A program made the translations under genes and the position numbers. From CAYFZO01 sp964347615 (GTDB taxonomy: Bacteria > Pseudomonadota > Gammaproteobacteria > Poriferisulfidales > Oxydemutatoraceae), in NCBI GenBank assembly GCA_964347615.1, contig CAYFZO010000054.1, forward strand, positions 1 through 5,478: a stretch of DNA of 5,478 nt, in the 5' to 3' direction. This document shows, piece after piece, positions 4,438 through 5,478 of the stretch (within the stretch, counting starts at the first letter, position 1; the number at the start of each line of letters is the position of its first letter). The notes under the pieces are model-generated. The model was given only the letters and a program-made list of their open reading frames with translations. It was not told the DNA's origin and did no database searches.

Positions 4438-5478
4438 GTGATTTTCCGACGGGCTTTATTTCGGCGCTCAAGCGCGGTTCTTTGCGCCCCTTTGTTGGCG
4501 GCGACGTTGGCGGCTCACGCGCAGAAGCCATCCGTAGGGTTCGACGAGTTAAGCCATGAAGTCAAGGAGGGAAGGACTGTCGAGCTGACTCTCACAGTCA
4601 ACCCTGCGCCGACGGCTGCTCTGAACGTCAACTACTCCATCAATCCTCACTCCCCTGATACCGCCGACGCGGACTCCTCGGATTACTCCGACCCCGGTGC
4701 CGGTGTCGTCGAGATTCCAGCGAACCAGGTGAGCGCCTCGATACGCCTCCTGATAACTGACGACGAGGAGATTGAACCGACAAGAGAGGGATTCAGGGTG
4801 GAGCTGACGGAAGATTCCGGCTACGACTTGGTCGTCTCTACGTCGGCGGTGTTGGTGCTCATCAAGGAAGGCGTGTGCGACAGGACGCTGCAAGTTCGAA
4901 ACGGGATTGTGGGGGCAATCGGCAGTGTCACCGACTGCGCCGATGTGACGGATGACAATCTATCCAAGCTGAGAGGCACCCTGCGTTTGGACAGCAGGAG
5001 CATAAAGAGTCTTGAAGCGGATGATCTTTCAGGTCTCGGCAACTTGAAGGAATTGCTCTTGGGGTTCAACCTACTGAGTGCCTTGCCGGCGGACGTATTT
5101 TCAGATCTCGGCAATTTGGAGAGATTGCACCTCTCCGGAAACCAATTGGAGGTCTTGCCGGACAACGTGTTTTCAGGTCTGGTCAATTTGGAGAGATTGC
5201 ACCTCTCCGGAAACCGATTGGAGGACTTGCCGGCGGATATATTTTCGGGTCGCAGCGCCCGCCTGGAGGCGTTGGACCTCAGCAATAATCGCCTGAACGC
5301 CTTGCCAGCCACCGTATTTTCAGAGCTCGACGAGCTGAGATCCCTTTGGCTGAGTTCCAACGTGTTGACCACCTTGCCGACGGGTGTATTTTCAGGTCTC
5401 GACGGCTTGGAGAGCTTGGATCTCAGCAGCAACCAACTGAGCACCTTAACGGCCACCGTATTTTCAGATCTCGACGGC
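4438..5478 (+). CDS. Exported Calx-beta / leucine-rich-repeat protein (3' end outside window)
   Basis: The frame is open to the right edge, so 347 residues are visible. The start is uncertain: GTG at 4438 or 4429, with only a poor AGAGAG upstream. The N-terminus is a signal peptide: basic RR pairs, hydrophobic SSAVLCAPLLAATLAA and an AHA|QK cleavage site at residues 26-28. Residues about 30-142 resemble a Calx-beta domain: VGFDELSHEVKEGRTVELTL, DY at 82-83, and ITDDEEIEPTREGFRVELTE with acidic residues suited to calcium. A cap with Cys147 and Cys167 (CDRTLQVRNGIV ... DCADVT) follows, then seven LRRs of 24-25 residues with consensus L-x-x-L-x-L-S-x-N-x-L-x-x-LP-x-x-VFS-x. This points to a secreted or surface protein for binding or adhesion; the ligand is unknown. 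The leader region is AT-richer than the operon. Confidence 0.88.
   Translation, partial: MIFRRALFRRSSAVLCAPLLAATLAAHAQKPSVGFDELSHEVKEGRTVELTLTVNPAPTAALNVNYSINPHSPDTADADSSDYSDPGAGVVEIPANQVSASIRLLITDDEEIEPTREGFRVELTEDSGYDLVVSTSAVLVLIKEGVCDRTLQVRNGIVGAIGSVTDCADVTDDNLSKLRGTLRLDSRSIKSLEADDLSGLGNLKELLLGFNLLSALPADVFSDLGNLERLHLSGNQLEVLPDNVFSGLVNLERLHLSGNRLEDLPADIFSGRSARLEALDLSNNRLNALPATVFSELDELRSLWLSSNVLTTLPTGVFSGLDGLESLDLSSNQLSTLTATVFSDLDG
4969..5478 (+). repeat. LRR-encoding 72-bp tandem repeats
   Basis: From about 4969 the coding sequence repeats every 72 bp (24 codons), each unit ending in a variant of gtattttcaggtctc. The copies at 5112-5160 and 5184-5232 match at 47 of 49 bases. One unit, around 5250-5324, has an extra codon (SGRSARLEALDL). 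The last unit is cut by the window edge. Confidence 0.9.

Noticed and set aside
4205..4441. 78-codon plus-strand frame in the spacer, ending in a GTGA overlap with the LRR gene
   Set aside because: It has no binding site, no recognisable composition or motif, and covers inverted-repeat sequence. The overlap with the 4438 GTG is probably chance.
4821..5456. 211-residue minus-strand frame opposite the LRR region
   Set aside because: Its repeats are only the reverse of the LRR repeats. The plus strand has a signal peptide, a domain and LRRs in one continuous frame.

Overview
The window looks like a GC-rich pseudomonadote (gamma- or betaproteobacterial type) chromosome. A conserved housekeeping operon sits between two low-conservation accessory flanks. 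The organism assignment rests on the gene order recO-pdxJ-acpS-cysM, then a PolB-like 3'-5' exonuclease, and on a secreted leucine-rich-repeat protein of a style I associate with environmental or symbiotic gammaproteobacteria. This is recall and inference; no search was run.

Layout. Positions 3-365 hold the 3' part of a small alanine/lysine-rich coiled-coil protein with a C-terminal membrane anchor. Its repeats change from 7-residue to 11-residue units. Positions 366-594 are unusual. An 86-bp inverted-repeat element (377-462) is followed at once by a broken copy of an internal piece of recO (464-550). A possible promoter straddles the element's right end. The genuine recO starts at 595.

Positions 595-4186 are one tightly packed plus-strand operon: recO (recombination mediator), pdxJ (pyridoxine 5'-phosphate synthase), acpS (holo-ACP synthase), cysM (cysteine synthase B) and a DEDDy exonuclease. 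The acpS, cysM and exonuclease starts overlap the preceding stop in GTGA or ATGA. The recO-pdxJ junction seems to be bridged by a 20-codon mini-ORF that joins both genes by the same kind of overlap, and the pdxJ start has an unusual repeat-expanded extension. PdxJ makes the precursor of PLP, the cofactor CysM uses; AcpS activates acyl carrier protein. The two nucleic-acid enzymes at the ends have no obvious biochemical link to these.

Positions 4187-4437 are a spacer with a weak promoter candidate and inverted repeats. From about 4438 to the right edge runs an exported protein with a signal peptide, a Calx-beta-like domain, a two-cysteine cap and at least seven 24-residue 'typical' LRRs. It continues beyond the window. 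No tRNA, rRNA, CRISPR array or complete insertion sequence is visible.

The most interesting parts are the recO duplication beside the inverted-repeat element, the repeat-built recO-pdxJ junction, and the recently duplicated LRR units.
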